From Nitrospira sp. (GTDB taxonomy: Bacteria > Nitrospirota > Thermodesulfovibrionia > Thermodesulfovibrionales > SM23-35), in the NCBI GenBank assembly GCA_016873575.1, contig VGWY01000029.1, positions 1 through 16,881 of the forward strand: a stretch of 16,881 nt of DNA, read 5' to 3'. A model generated the notes under the pieces. That model was not told the origin of the DNA. It was given only the letters and a program-made list of their open reading frames with translations, and searched no databases. Position 1 is the stretch's first letter; every line of letters begins with the position of its first letter. The position numbers were made by a program, and so were the translations under genes. Below are positions 7,087 through 14,255 of this stretch, piece after piece.

Positions 7087-8015
7087 TTTATTCCTTCCTT
7101 AATACCGACATTTGGTGTAAAACCGAATTCTTCCCTTGCCTTTTGTGAATCACATATCCAGTGGGTGTAATTGAGTTCTTTCACTTTATCCCGATTGATG
7201 ATTCCTTGCCTCTGTATTTTTTCTCCGATATATGCAACAACTGGCATAATACATCTCGGTATCCTGAGTCTCGTTATCTTCAACTGTGCATTGAGTGCAG
7301 AGGATATCTCTATAGCTAATTCCTCATTTGAGTAAAATCTATTATCTGATAAAAAATATATCTCACCCTCAGCCTCTCTGCTTTCTGCAGAGAGTATTAT
7401 ACCCTGAATCAGGTCATCAACATACAGCATTGAATAATAACATTTTCCCCAATCCGGGAAAATACCCTTTTTAATCATCTTAAAAAAAGGAAGAAAGTCT
7501 TTATCCCTTGGCCCATAGACAGCAGGTGGTCTGAGGATAGTGATGGGTATCGAATCTTTGTACTGTAAGACTGCCCTCTCTCCCTTGAGCTTACTTTTTC
7601 CATAGCTTGAAACAGGAGAGGGTTCAGCATCTTCTCTGATAGGGGATCCATTCTTGCTCGGCCCAACTGCTGCAAGGGTGCTCAGGTATAAAAATCTTTT
7701 CAGGTCTGGATTTTTTTCGGAGACAGCCCTGATAAGATTTTCTGTCCCCTCTGCATTGATAAAGAAAAAATCACTTTCTGAGAGTGCCTTTGTGAGACCT
7801 GCAAGGTGGAAGATATAATCGAAACCAACAACTGCGTCAAAGAGTAATTTGATATTGGTGCAATCAGCAGTAATACATTTGAGCTCAATACCTTCAAGCC
7901 ACCGAAGGTCTGAAGTCTCTCTTATGAGACAGCTAACCTCATAGCCTCTCTTGACGAGTTCCTCGCATAAATGACTTCCTATAAAGCCAGTAGCTCCTGT
8001 TACCAGGGCCTTCAT
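7047..8015 (-). CDS. NAD(P)-dependent epimerase/dehydratase, candidate ceramide reductase (CerR)
   Basis: This 322-residue extended short-chain dehydrogenase has a Rossmann loop GATGFIG at 7-13, a catalytic Ser/Thr at 112-113 (LYLSTLAAVG) and the active pair Tyr138/Lys142 (YGKSK). RPPAVYGP follows, a family hallmark of the substrate domain. In sphingolipid-making bacteria an enzyme of this family reduces the 3-keto group of the ceramide precursor, and its gene lies near spt. Here it overlaps the spt-like gene and starts 8 nt after the htpX stop, so it belongs to the same operon. A hopanoid- or sugar-related dehydratase role cannot be excluded from motifs alone. There is no signal peptide or truncation. 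Confidence 0.75.
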   Translation of the reverse strand: MKALVTGATGFIGSHLCEELVKRGYEVSCLIRETSDLRWLEGIELKCITADCTNIKLLFDAVVGFDYIFHLAGLTKALSESDFFFINAEGTENLIRAVSEKNPDLKRFLYLSTLAAVGPSKNGSPIREDAEPSPVSSYGKSKLKGERAVLQYKDSIPITILRPPAVYGPRDKDFLPFFKMIKKGIFPDWGKCYYSMLYVDDLIQGIILSAESREAEGEIYFLSDNRFYSNEELAIEISSALNAQLKITRLRIPRCIMPVVAYIGEKIQRQGIINRDKVKELNYTHWICDSQKAREEFGFTPNVGIKEGIKWTADWYRIHRWL

Positions 8016-8023
8016 AAGATGAG

Positions 8024-8866
8024 TTAAAGGCTCATTGATTCGAGCTTTGCTATTCGTTCCTCAATAGGTGGATGGGTACTAAAGAGTTTCAAGAGTCCTC
8101 CGCCTGATAATGGGTTGACAATAAACATATGGGATGTCGCAGGATTCGCATTCATATGAATCTTCTGTGATGCCAGGTGGAGTTTTCTGAGGGCACCAGA
8201 AAGGTATCTTGGATTTCCCGCAAGTTTTGCACCACCTTCGTCTGCAACATATTCCCTTGATCTCGATATAGCCATCTGGATAATCAGTGCGGCAATCGGT
8301 CCAACAATCATCATGACTATGGCAGCGATAGGATTCCCTCCCTCTTCATCGTCTCCTCTATGACCACCAAAAATCATAGCCCACTGTGCCATTTGTGCAA
8401 GATAGCTGATAGCACCTGCAATGGTTGCAGCAATTGTGCTTACAAGGATATCCCTGTGTTTCACATGGGCAAGTTCATGTCCTATCACACCCTGAAGTTC
8501 TTCATGACTGAGGATGCGCATGATACCAGTTGTTACCGCAACTGCCGCATGCTTCGGATTCCTTCCGGTTGCAAATGCATTCGGTTGCTCCTCATCAATA
8601 ATGTAAACCTTTGGCATTGGCATTTCTGCCTTCTGCGCAAGCCTCCTTACTATTCCATAAAGCTCAGGGGCTTCTGACTCTGATACCTCCCTTGCACGAT
8701 ACATCCTGAGTATAATCTTATCGCTGAACCAGTATGCAAAAAAGTTCATTCCCAATGCAAAGATAAACGCAATGGTCATCCCCTGCTTTCCACCGATAGC
8801 TGCTCCTGCCCAGACAAGGATAAGAGTTAATGTCACGAGCAGAAACAGTGTTTTTATATTATTCAT
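8024..8866 (-). CDS. htpX: HtpX-family membrane zinc metalloprotease (M48)
   Basis: HtpX is an inner-membrane protease that degrades misfolded membrane proteins. The zinc motif HELAH is at residues 130-134, with the third ligand probably Glu205 in SREYVADEGGA. Two N-terminal hydrophobic segments (5-24, 29-47) and two central ones (about 142-165, 178-198) give the expected topology. I chose the ATG at 8866 (280 residues, MNNIKTLF). GGAGG lies 9 nt ahead of it, and the product begins as HtpX proteins normally do. The frame is open to 8923, but those 19 extra residues are basic, unlike the family, and overlap the promoter. It is first in a minus-strand operon with the three lipid genes. Confidence 0.93.
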   Translation of the reverse strand: MNNIKTLFLLVTLTLILVWAGAAIGGKQGMTIAFIFALGMNFFAYWFSDKIILRMYRAREVSESEAPELYGIVRRLAQKAEMPMPKVYIIDEEQPNAFATGRNPKHAAVAVTTGIMRILSHEELQGVIGHELAHVKHRDILVSTIAATIAGAISYLAQMAQWAMIFGGHRGDDEEGGNPIAAIVMMIVGPIAALIIQMAISRSREYVADEGGAKLAGNPRYLSGALRKLHLASQKIHMNANPATSHMFIVNPLSGGGLLKLFSTHPPIEERIAKLESMSL

Positions 8867-8893
8867 AAAGTAGTACCTCCGTTTGTTTGTTAT

Positions 8894-8923
8894 ATTATAT
8901 CCAGAATATGAGATTCTTTTCAA
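8894..8923 (-). promoter_or_regulatory. sigma-70-type promoter of the htpX-cerR-spt-GNAT operon
   Basis: On the minus strand TTGAAA (8918-8923) and TATAAT (8894-8899) are 18 nt apart, 27 nt ahead of the htpX ATG at 8866. The -10 box is perfect consensus. No other strong promoter is visible before the following three genes. Confidence 0.65.
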
Positions 8924-8943
8924 TAAAACAGGTTTGTTCTCTT

Positions 8944-8973
8944 TTGACAGTTTATTGCTTCATTGAATATACT
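8944..8973 (+). promoter_or_regulatory. sigma-70-type promoter of the LsrF-like aldolase gene
   Basis: TTGACA (8944-8949), an 18-nt spacer and TATACT (8968-8973) lie 36 nt ahead of the ATG at 9010. This promoter is divergent from the htpX one, and the two -35 boxes are 20 bp apart, so a shared regulator could reach both. Confidence 0.65.
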
Positions 8974-9009
8974 TTCAATAAATAAAGAATCAAAAAGGGG
9001 GAGTTGAAT

Positions 9010-9783
9010 ATGAATTTCGGTATGAAAAATAGGCTTTCTCGTATTATTAAACCAAAATCAGGAAAGACAGTTATGCTCGCAGTAGACCATGGTTACTTCC
9101 AGGGTCCTACAACCGGGTTGAGAGATCTGCGAAAGACGGTCACACCTCTTATTCCCTATGCAGACTGCTTATTCATAACAAGGGGGATGATCAGAACCTC
9201 TATTGATCCCAGAAGCGATGTTGCAATATGTCTCAGGGTTTCTGGTGGCTCGAGTATTCTCGGAGAGTTATCTAATGAAGACATTACCACATCTATGGAA
9301 GAGGCGATAAGGCTCAATGCTTCAGGAGTCGGAATGTCTATCTTTGTCGGTGCAGGCAATGAAGACAGGACTATAGCAAATCTTGGTAGATTGGTAAATG
9401 AAGCAGAAAGATATGGAATGCCTGTACTGGCAGTAACAGCAGTTGGCACGGAAATGGGAAGGGATGCACGTTATCTGGGGCTTGCCTGCCGAATCGCATC
9501 TGAGCTTGGAGCCCATTTTGTGAAGACATACTATTGCGAAGATTTTTACAAGGTTGTTGAGGGATGTCCTGTACCCATTGTTATGGCAGGAGGTAAAAAG
9601 ATACCAGAGAGGGAAGCCTTGCAAATGACAGCGAATGCCATTAAGCAGGGGGCATCAGGGGTTGATATGGGGAGAAATATCTTCCAGAGTGATAATCCTG
9701 TTGGTATGATTAAGGCGGTAAGAGCTATTGTTCATAAAGGTGCATCTGTAGAAGAGGCATTTGAGATTTATTCAAAGAAATAG
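9010..9783 (+). CDS. LsrF-family class I aldolase/thiolase
   Basis: This 257-residue TIM-barrel enzyme of the DhnA/LsrF group is strikingly like E. coli LsrF as I recall it. Shared elements include RLSRI..PK.GKTVMLA.DHGYFQGPTTGL near the start, KTYY with the likely Schiff-base Lys172, and GASGVDMGRNIFQSD near the end. LsrF transfers an acetyl group from phosphorylated AI-2 breakdown product to CoA. No other lsr gene (lsrACDB, lsrK, lsrR, lsrG) is in this window, so the true substrate may be another sugar phosphate. I chose the ATG at 9010: AAGGGGGAG sits 7 nt ahead, whereas the in-frame TTG at 9004 overlaps that site. It is shorter than E. coli LsrF because the roughly 30-residue N-terminal extension is absent. 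Confidence 0.85.
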   Translation: MNFGMKNRLSRIIKPKSGKTVMLAVDHGYFQGPTTGLRDLRKTVTPLIPYADCLFITRGMIRTSIDPRSDVAICLRVSGGSSILGELSNEDITTSMEEAIRLNASGVGMSIFVGAGNEDRTIANLGRLVNEAERYGMPVLAVTAVGTEMGRDARYLGLACRIASELGAHFVKTYYCEDFYKVVEGCPVPIVMAGGKKIPEREALQMTANAIKQGASGVDMGRNIFQSDNPVGMIKAVRAIVHKGASVEEAFEIYSKK

Positions 9784-9806
9784 TATTCTCTAATTTTTCT
9801 TGTGTA

Positions 9807-9935
9807 AATGGAGGGGATAGTATTTAAGCGGATTCTTTTGCCGATAGTCAAATATTATATATATGAAAATCCAGAGGCAAAAGCCCTCGGAGGTCAGTAC
9901 GACCGAGAATGAGCTAAGATACTATCCCCTCCATT
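9807..9935. repeat. 129-bp inverted-repeat element (MITE-like or structured RNA)
   Basis: It is bounded by a 17-bp perfect inverted repeat, AATGGAGGGGATAGTAT at 9807-9823 and its complement at 9919-9935. Similarity extends inward to about 30 bp with four mismatches. Inside are a second perfect 8-bp stem, CTTTTGCC/GGCAAAAG (9835-9842 and 9876-9883), and a local CTCGG/CCGAG hairpin (9886-9907) in the right arm. It contains no ORF. It lies 23 bp after the aldolase stop and is not followed by a T-run, so it is not a simple terminator. A non-autonomous mobile element or a folded RNA both fit. Confidence 0.7.
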
Positions 9936-10002
9936 GTTTCCTAATAAGGAATAAACAAAATGAAACGATCATGTCTTAAAAGACACAAAGGGCAATGAAA
10001 AT

Positions 10003-10045
10003 AATCCCCCTTCCCCCCCTTTAGAAAAGGGGGGAAGGGGGGATT
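10003..10045. repeat. C/G-rich palindromic dispersed-type repeat
   Basis: A near-perfect hairpin has arms of a C5-TT-C7-TTT pattern and AAAA-G6-AA-G6, with a 3-nt loop around 10023-10025. Its reverse strand reads as PLPPFSKGGEGG in translation, the familiar signature of a palindromic repeat scattered in many bacterial genomes. It ends 16 nt before the alcohol dehydrogenase start. It could affect messenger stability or translation of that gene, but has no T-run. Confidence 0.75.
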
Positions 10046-10061
10046 TGAAAGGTATTTTCAG

Positions 10062-11087
10062 GTGAAAGTAGCCGTTTATTACAGCAATGATGATATAAGG
10101 ATTGAGGAACGTTCTGTACCCTCTCTGTCGCATAGTGAAATTCTCGTAAAGATGAAGGCTTCGGGAATTTGCGGAACCGATGTTCTGCAGTGGTACAGGA
10201 TAAAAAAGGCTCCCTGTATCTTGGGCCACGAAATGGCAGGTGAAATAGTTGAGATTGGAAGTGGAGTTGAGGGGTTTAAAAAAGGAGACAGGGTATTTGT
10301 TTCTCACCATGTACCATGCTACAGGTGCTATTACTGTGGGCAAGGCAATTATACAGCCTGTGAATCACTTCATACCGGCAATTATTATCCGGGTGGATTC
10401 TCAGAGTTTATAAGAGTTCCTGAAGAGAATGTACGATATGGGACATTTCTTCTCCCTGAAGAAATAACTTTCGAAGATGCTACCATGATTGAACCTCTGG
10501 GATGTGTTATAGCCGGGCAAAATCAATTAGGATTGAAGGAAGGTCAGACAGTCTTGATCATAGGCACTGGTGTTTCAGGACTTTTGCATCTTCTGTTGGC
10601 AAAGATAAAAAAAGCAAAGATTTTTGCTGCAGATATTGATGAATATAGACTAAAAAAGGCTGTGGAGTTTGGTGCTGATTATGGAATAGATGCAAGGAGC
10701 AATCATTTCGTGGATGAACTGAAAAGCATGAATGACAATAGATTGGCTGATATTGTTATTATATGTGCAGCAGCGAAACAGGCAGTAGATAATGCATTCC
10801 ATTCTGTCGGGAGAAAGGGGAAGGTCCTCTTTTTTGCAGTACCAAACAATGAGATAGCCATTCCATCCCTACGATTCTGGAGAGATGAAATAACAGTTAC
10901 ATTTTCATATGGAGCATCCCCTGAGGATCTTCTGGAGGCACTGAATCTGATTTCCAGTCATAAAGTTGATGTCAGGAATATGATAACGCACAGAATCCCC
11001 CTTTCCGCTATTGGGGACGGGTTTCAGTTAGTCTCAAAGGCAAAGGACTCTTTAAAGGTTGTTGTGGTTCCTGATAAAGACGTTTAA
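10062..11087 (+). CDS. zinc-dependent alcohol dehydrogenase (MDR superfamily)
   Basis: This 341-residue medium-chain dehydrogenase/reductase oxidises an alcohol or polyol, substrate unknown. Catalytic-zinc residues Cys37 (GICGTD), His56-Glu57 (GHEMAG) and Glu144 are present. So are the four structural-zinc cysteines 86, 89, 92 and 100 (CYRCYYCGQGNYTAC). The Rossmann loop is GTGVSG (168-173), and an acidic residue after strand 2 (Asp191) suggests NAD rather than NADP. It most resembles threonine/sorbitol-type dehydrogenases. The GTG start at 10062 is the only plausible one in frame, because the upstream codons run into the palindromic repeat; its ribosome binding site (AAAGG) is weak and about 10 nt away. 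It follows the LsrF-like gene on the same strand at 278 bp, so the two may act on one carbohydrate, though joint transcription is uncertain. Confidence 0.85.
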   Translation: MKVAVYYSNDDIRIEERSVPSLSHSEILVKMKASGICGTDVLQWYRIKKAPCILGHEMAGEIVEIGSGVEGFKKGDRVFVSHHVPCYRCYYCGQGNYTACESLHTGNYYPGGFSEFIRVPEENVRYGTFLLPEEITFEDATMIEPLGCVIAGQNQLGLKEGQTVLIIGTGVSGLLHLLLAKIKKAKIFAADIDEYRLKKAVEFGADYGIDARSNHFVDELKSMNDNRLADIVIICAAAKQAVDNAFHSVGRKGKVLFFAVPNNEIAIPSLRFWRDEITVTFSYGASPEDLLEALNLISSHKVDVRNMITHRIPLSAIGDGFQLVSKAKDSLKVVVVPDKDV

Positions 11088-11167
11088 CTATAAAAGACAA
11101 GATTTAACCTATCAGACAATGTCAGGTGCGTTATTGACTTCTTCTTTTTATGTGCAGCTCCACATAA

Positions 11168-11202
11168 GATGAATTATGTGTAATTCTCCATTATGTGAAG
11201 TA
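11168..11202 (+). repeat. left terminal inverted repeat of the RIT element
   Basis: It starts GATGAATTATGTGTA and ends TTATGTGAAGTA. Aligned with the complement of 14309-14343 there are three substitutions and no gaps. Just outside, CACATAA (11161-11167) forms a palindrome with the first TTATGTG (11174-11180), a feature absent at the right end. Confidence 0.88.
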
Positions 11203-11255
11203 TTCGTCTCAAATCCTTCTTAGATAAGTATTCTGCAAGAATTTACTCCACATAA
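11191..11255. repeat. left-end paired recombinase-site-like motifs, 53 bp apart
   Basis: TTATGTGAAGTA (11191-11202) faces an inverted copy with one mismatch, TACTCCACATAA (11244-11255). The start-to-start distance is 53 bp, the same as at the right end. The intervening bases are unrelated between the two ends. Paired inverted 12-mers are plausible recombinase binding sites. Confidence 0.75.
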
Positions 11256-11280
11256 TAATATGGCGCATGTTGGATATACT

Positions 11281-11306
11281 CCTCATTAAAATTCAACTTA
11301 ATGAGG
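11281..11306 (+). promoter_or_regulatory. perfect hairpin overlapping the RitA ribosome binding site
   Basis: CCTCATTAA (11281-11289) and TTAATGAGG (11298-11306) form a perfect 9-bp stem with an 8-nt loop. The right arm includes the first three bases of the AGGAGG Shine-Dalgarno (11304-11309) of the gene starting at 11315. In RNA it could hide the site; as DNA it is a possible operator. Confidence 0.6.
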
Positions 11307-11314
11307 AGGTCTAC

Positions 11315-12262
11315 ATGTTTACGTCTCAAAGAAACACGGAATGTAGCAGAGGGGCATTTTATCAATCCAAGCTTCTTGCTGAGTATCTGGACTTTTTGCG
11401 CAACCACAGGGGTCTTGCTAAAAGTACGATCTGCATTCGAAGGAATCATGTCACATCATTTCTACAGTCACTGAGACTCCATAATGCCTCAGAGGATATT
11501 GAGAAAATATCGGCAAGGCAGATTCACGATTACGTTATCAAGACCGCTAAAGGCCTGAACCGGCCGAGTCGACAACATCTTGTTTCATCCATTAGAACCT
11601 TTATAAGATTTTGCCATATCAAAGGATATATTCGCAGGGACATTACAGAGGCCGTCCCAATTATCGGAACTCCCAGATTAGGGAGCGTTCCTCGTGGCAT
11701 TTCCTGGGAGTCAGTTGAAAGGCTACTTCTCGCTCCCGACCGCAATACACATAGTGGAAGAAGGATTTATGCAGTATTGCAATTACTGGCAACCTATGGA
11801 GTGCGGATAGGCCAGGCAAAAAAACTCCGTCTGCAGGACATCAATTGGCGTGAGGGCTCAATCCATTTTCGACCGAGCAAGTGGGGGAACCCTTTATGTT
11901 TTCCTCTCTACCCGAAGGTCGCGGATGCCCTGCTTGCCTATATACGGAAAACACGTGGGAAAACCCCTTACGCCGAAGTGTTTCTTACCATTTGGGGCAA
12001 ACCAAGACCCATCAGTGATGGCAACTCTTTTTCCTATTCGCTGAAGAAGTGTTATCGTCGTGCAGGAATCGACCCTACCACGAATAGCGCACATGCTATT
12101 CGTCATGCTTTTGCGACACGCTTGATGGAGCACGGTACCCCCATTAAGACGATCGCTGATTTGCTTGGACATAAATCTATAAGCACTGCCTTTATCTATA
12201 CAAAAGTCGACCTCAAGCACCTTCGTCTATTGGCCTATGAATGGCCGGGGGGTGCGCAATGA
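11315..12262 (+). CDS. ritA: RIT tyrosine recombinase A
   Basis: This 315-residue tyrosine recombinase is the first gene of the trio. An N-terminal SAM-like core-binding domain (about 18-110) precedes the catalytic domain. Catalytic residues are in place: Arg164 (YGVRIGQ), Lys189 (PSKWGN), His260 and Arg263 (HAIRH), His286 (LGHKS) and nucleophile Tyr295 (FIYTK). The ATG at 11315 is preceded by AGGAGG at 5 nt, so I reject the upstream in-frame ATG at 11267, which lacks a site and adds 16 unlike residues. Its stop overlaps the next start as ATGA. It should act with the other two recombinases on the element's ends. The function of each member of the trio is not established. Confidence 0.9.
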   Translation: MFTSQRNTECSRGAFYQSKLLAEYLDFLRNHRGLAKSTICIRRNHVTSFLQSLRLHNASEDIEKISARQIHDYVIKTAKGLNRPSRQHLVSSIRTFIRFCHIKGYIRRDITEAVPIIGTPRLGSVPRGISWESVERLLLAPDRNTHSGRRIYAVLQLLATYGVRIGQAKKLRLQDINWREGSIHFRPSKWGNPLCFPLYPKVADALLAYIRKTRGKTPYAEVFLTIWGKPRPISDGNSFSYSLKKCYRRAGIDPTTNSAHAIRHAFATRLMEHGTPIKTIADLLGHKSISTAFIYTKVDLKHLRLLAYEWPGGAQ

Positions 12263-13236
12263 AAAAGCCACTAAACGGACAACTGAGCGTTCTCATTAAT
12301 CGACATCTACAACTACGCAGGTCGCTTGGATATATTCACCGAAATGCTGAATATACCTTGAATGAATTTGATCGCTACCTATCTCGACACTTCCCGAATG
12401 CAAAAACGGTAACGAGGCCGATGGTAATCGGTTTTCTTTCAAATTACGATCATTTGCAAGCATCTTCAGTGTACATTCGCTTTATATCTTTACGTCAGTT
12501 TTGCCGATTCTTATTTCAACTCAACCCGGATACCTATGTGCCTGAAACAAGGTTGATACCTCCGGGGCCGACAGTTAGGCGGCCTCACATTTACATGACC
12601 GCTGAGGCGATGAAACTGATCAAACTGGCAAGTATGCTGACTCCTGAGGGGTCATTGCGCCCTTACACTTATAGCACTTTGATTTCTCTGCTATGGGTAT
12701 CAGGACTGCGTATTGGAGAAGCATTGCGGCTGAATTTAGAAGACGTCGATACAGACAATGCTGTTTTATATATCCGGCAAAGTAAATTCTTAAAGTCGCG
12801 GCTGGTTCCTTTGACCCTATCTGCTGCATCTGCCCTTGAAACATACAGAAGACGTCGTGCAGAACACGGACATGACCAAAGACCCAGTGCGCCTTTCTTT
12901 ACAAATGAATGCGCAAGAAGATGTTCCTACTCAATGGTCTCCATCACATTCCGGTTTTTAGCCCGGCAAGCAGGTATCAGAACTGTTCAAGGGCGTACCC
13001 CTCGGCTGCATGACTTTCGCCATACATTTGCTACTCGCTGTCTTAATGATATTTATCAAACAGGAAAAGATCCCAGTGCCTCACTGCCTTTACTCGCAAC
13101 ATATCTTGGACATGTCAGTATCGCCTGCACTCAGGTTTATTTGCACCCATCGTCCGGTCTTTTGGCAACCGCCGGGCAGCGTTTTTTTGAACATGTCCAT
13201 AAATCAGATAGTCTTCGGAAAGGAGGTCTACCGTGA
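12259..13236 (+). CDS. ritB: RIT tyrosine recombinase B
   Basis: This 325-residue second recombinase has all active-site residues: Arg151 (SGLRIGEAL), Lys176 (QSKF), His251 and Arg254 (HDFRHTFATR), His285 (LGHVS) and Tyr294 (QVYLHP). The catalytic domain is extended between the H-x-x-R box and the second His (DIYQTGKDPSASLP), a feature shared with other middle recombinases of such trios as I recall. I chose the ATG at 12259 because it overlaps the previous stop (ATGA), has a G-rich site just upstream and begins like an N-terminal domain. The in-frame ATG at 12241 would add MAGGCA only. Its last codons contain the AGGAGG site of the third gene. Intact. Confidence 0.9.
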   Translation: MKKPLNGQLSVLINRHLQLRRSLGYIHRNAEYTLNEFDRYLSRHFPNAKTVTRPMVIGFLSNYDHLQASSVYIRFISLRQFCRFLFQLNPDTYVPETRLIPPGPTVRRPHIYMTAEAMKLIKLASMLTPEGSLRPYTYSTLISLLWVSGLRIGEALRLNLEDVDTDNAVLYIRQSKFLKSRLVPLTLSAASALETYRRRRAEHGHDQRPSAPFFTNECARRCSYSMVSITFRFLARQAGIRTVQGRTPRLHDFRHTFATRCLNDIYQTGKDPSASLPLLATYLGHVSIACTQVYLHPSSGLLATAGQRFFEHVHKSDSLRKGGLP

Positions 13237-14247
13237 AGGGATCTAAACAACTGATGCATTATGTGCAAAGGTTTTTCCAGGACTATCTCAGAGCCCACCG
13301 TGGACTGAGCAATAACACCGTATTCGCCTATAGGGATGCAATAAAGCTCTATCTGATTTTTTTGTCAAAACATACCCGAAGCCATATCACAAAACTTTCT
13401 CTGGATAATCTGAGTGTGGAAACCGTGCTTGCGTTCTTGAGCGACGTGGAGACAACACGACGGTGTACCGTCACCACCAGAAATCTTCGCCTCAGCGCTT
13501 TGCGCACTTTTTTCGGATACCTTGTAACTCAGGACACCTTACATGCCAGCCAATATCAGAGAGTGCTCTCACTCCCAGTTAAACGATCCTCTCATCGCAT
13601 GATGGAGTATCTCGAAGTTGAAGAAGTGAGGGCTGTCATGGACTGTATTAACCGGGGTGAAGCAATCGGGAGGCGAGACTATGCTTTGTTAAACTTTCTG
13701 TATAACACGGGGGCCCGCGTCCAGGAGGCTTGTGATCTTTGCATCGAACATGTATGGTTCGACTCACCTCCACTGGTTACTATCACAGGCAAAGGTCGCA
13801 AAACCAGACAAGTTCCTCTGTGGCCGGGAACAGCTATGCTGTTGAAGTCATACATTGCAGAACATAAAGCTTCCAGGATTACTCTGAAGAACGTCTTTCT
13901 GAATGCCAGAGGACAGCCTTTAACACGATTCGGTATTCGCTACATTCTTCAGACAAGGATTGCTGCCGCAGTTGAGCACTGTCCCAGTCTCTCAAAAAAA
14001 GAAAGTTGGTCCCCACACTTTCCGCCACACAACAGCGATGCACCTGCTCCAGTCCGGGGTCGAGCTTACTGTTATTAAAAACTGGCTCGGGCATGTCAAT
14101 CTTGAAACAACCCATGCATACGTGGAAATAGATCTCGATATGAAACGCAAGGCTCTTTCTTCCTGTGCGCCAGCCTGCAAGATCGAGAACTTACGACATC
14201 TTATCAAGCAAAACAATGACATAATATCCTGGCTTGAATCATTGTAG
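13233..14247 (+). pseudogene. ritC: RIT tyrosine recombinase C, frameshifted in an A7 run
   Basis: The third recombinase starts at a GTG overlapping the previous stop (GTGA), with AGGAGG 7 nt ahead. Residues 1-256 read normally with Arg162 (TGARVQEA) and Lys187 (ITGKGRK). At the A7 run (13994-14000) the frame is lost and the ORF ends at 14078 after 25 unrelated residues. Removing one A restores a 337-residue protein that continues with His261-Arg264 (HTFRHTTA), His287 (LGHVN) and nucleophile Tyr296 (HAYVEI), ending at 14247. So one extra A separates the two halves of the active site. Either it is a real inactivating indel, a sequencing or assembly error in a homopolymer, or transcript slippage supplies some full-length protein. 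A -1 ribosomal shift would not repair it. Confidence 0.85.
13994..14000 (+). other. homopolymer A7 at the ritC frame break
   Basis: Codons read TCA AAA AAA GAA in the upstream frame. With six A's they would read TCA AAA AAG AAA and enter the frame encoding the H-x-x-R box ten nucleotides later. A +1 (or -2) shift, or loss of one A in the transcript, is needed. Confidence 0.85.
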
Positions 14248-14255
14248 GCCAACCG

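Noticed and set aside
8867..8923. Longer htpX start at 8923
   Set aside because: The extra 19 residues are basic, unlike HtpX proteins, and would cover the promoter; the ATG at 8866 has GGAGG ahead.
9841..9920. Possible c-di-GMP-type riboswitch in the 129-bp element, suggested by GGCAAAAGCC
   Set aside because: The conserved aptamer core and tetraloop arrangement are not present, and the long outer inverted repeat is not typical of that class.
9969..10343. Minus-strand frame of 124 codons across the dehydrogenase start
   Set aside because: It is antisense to a well-supported gene, and its PLPPFSKGGEGG segment is simply the translated palindromic repeat.
11267..11314. Upstream ATG for the first recombinase
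   Set aside because: It has no Shine-Dalgarno and would run through the hairpin; the ATG at 11315 has a strong AGGAGG site at proper spacing.
13990..14010. Programmed -1 ribosomal frameshift at the A7 run in ritC
   Set aside because: The -1 frame does not lead into the catalytic motifs; a +1 or -2 shift, or loss of one A, is required.
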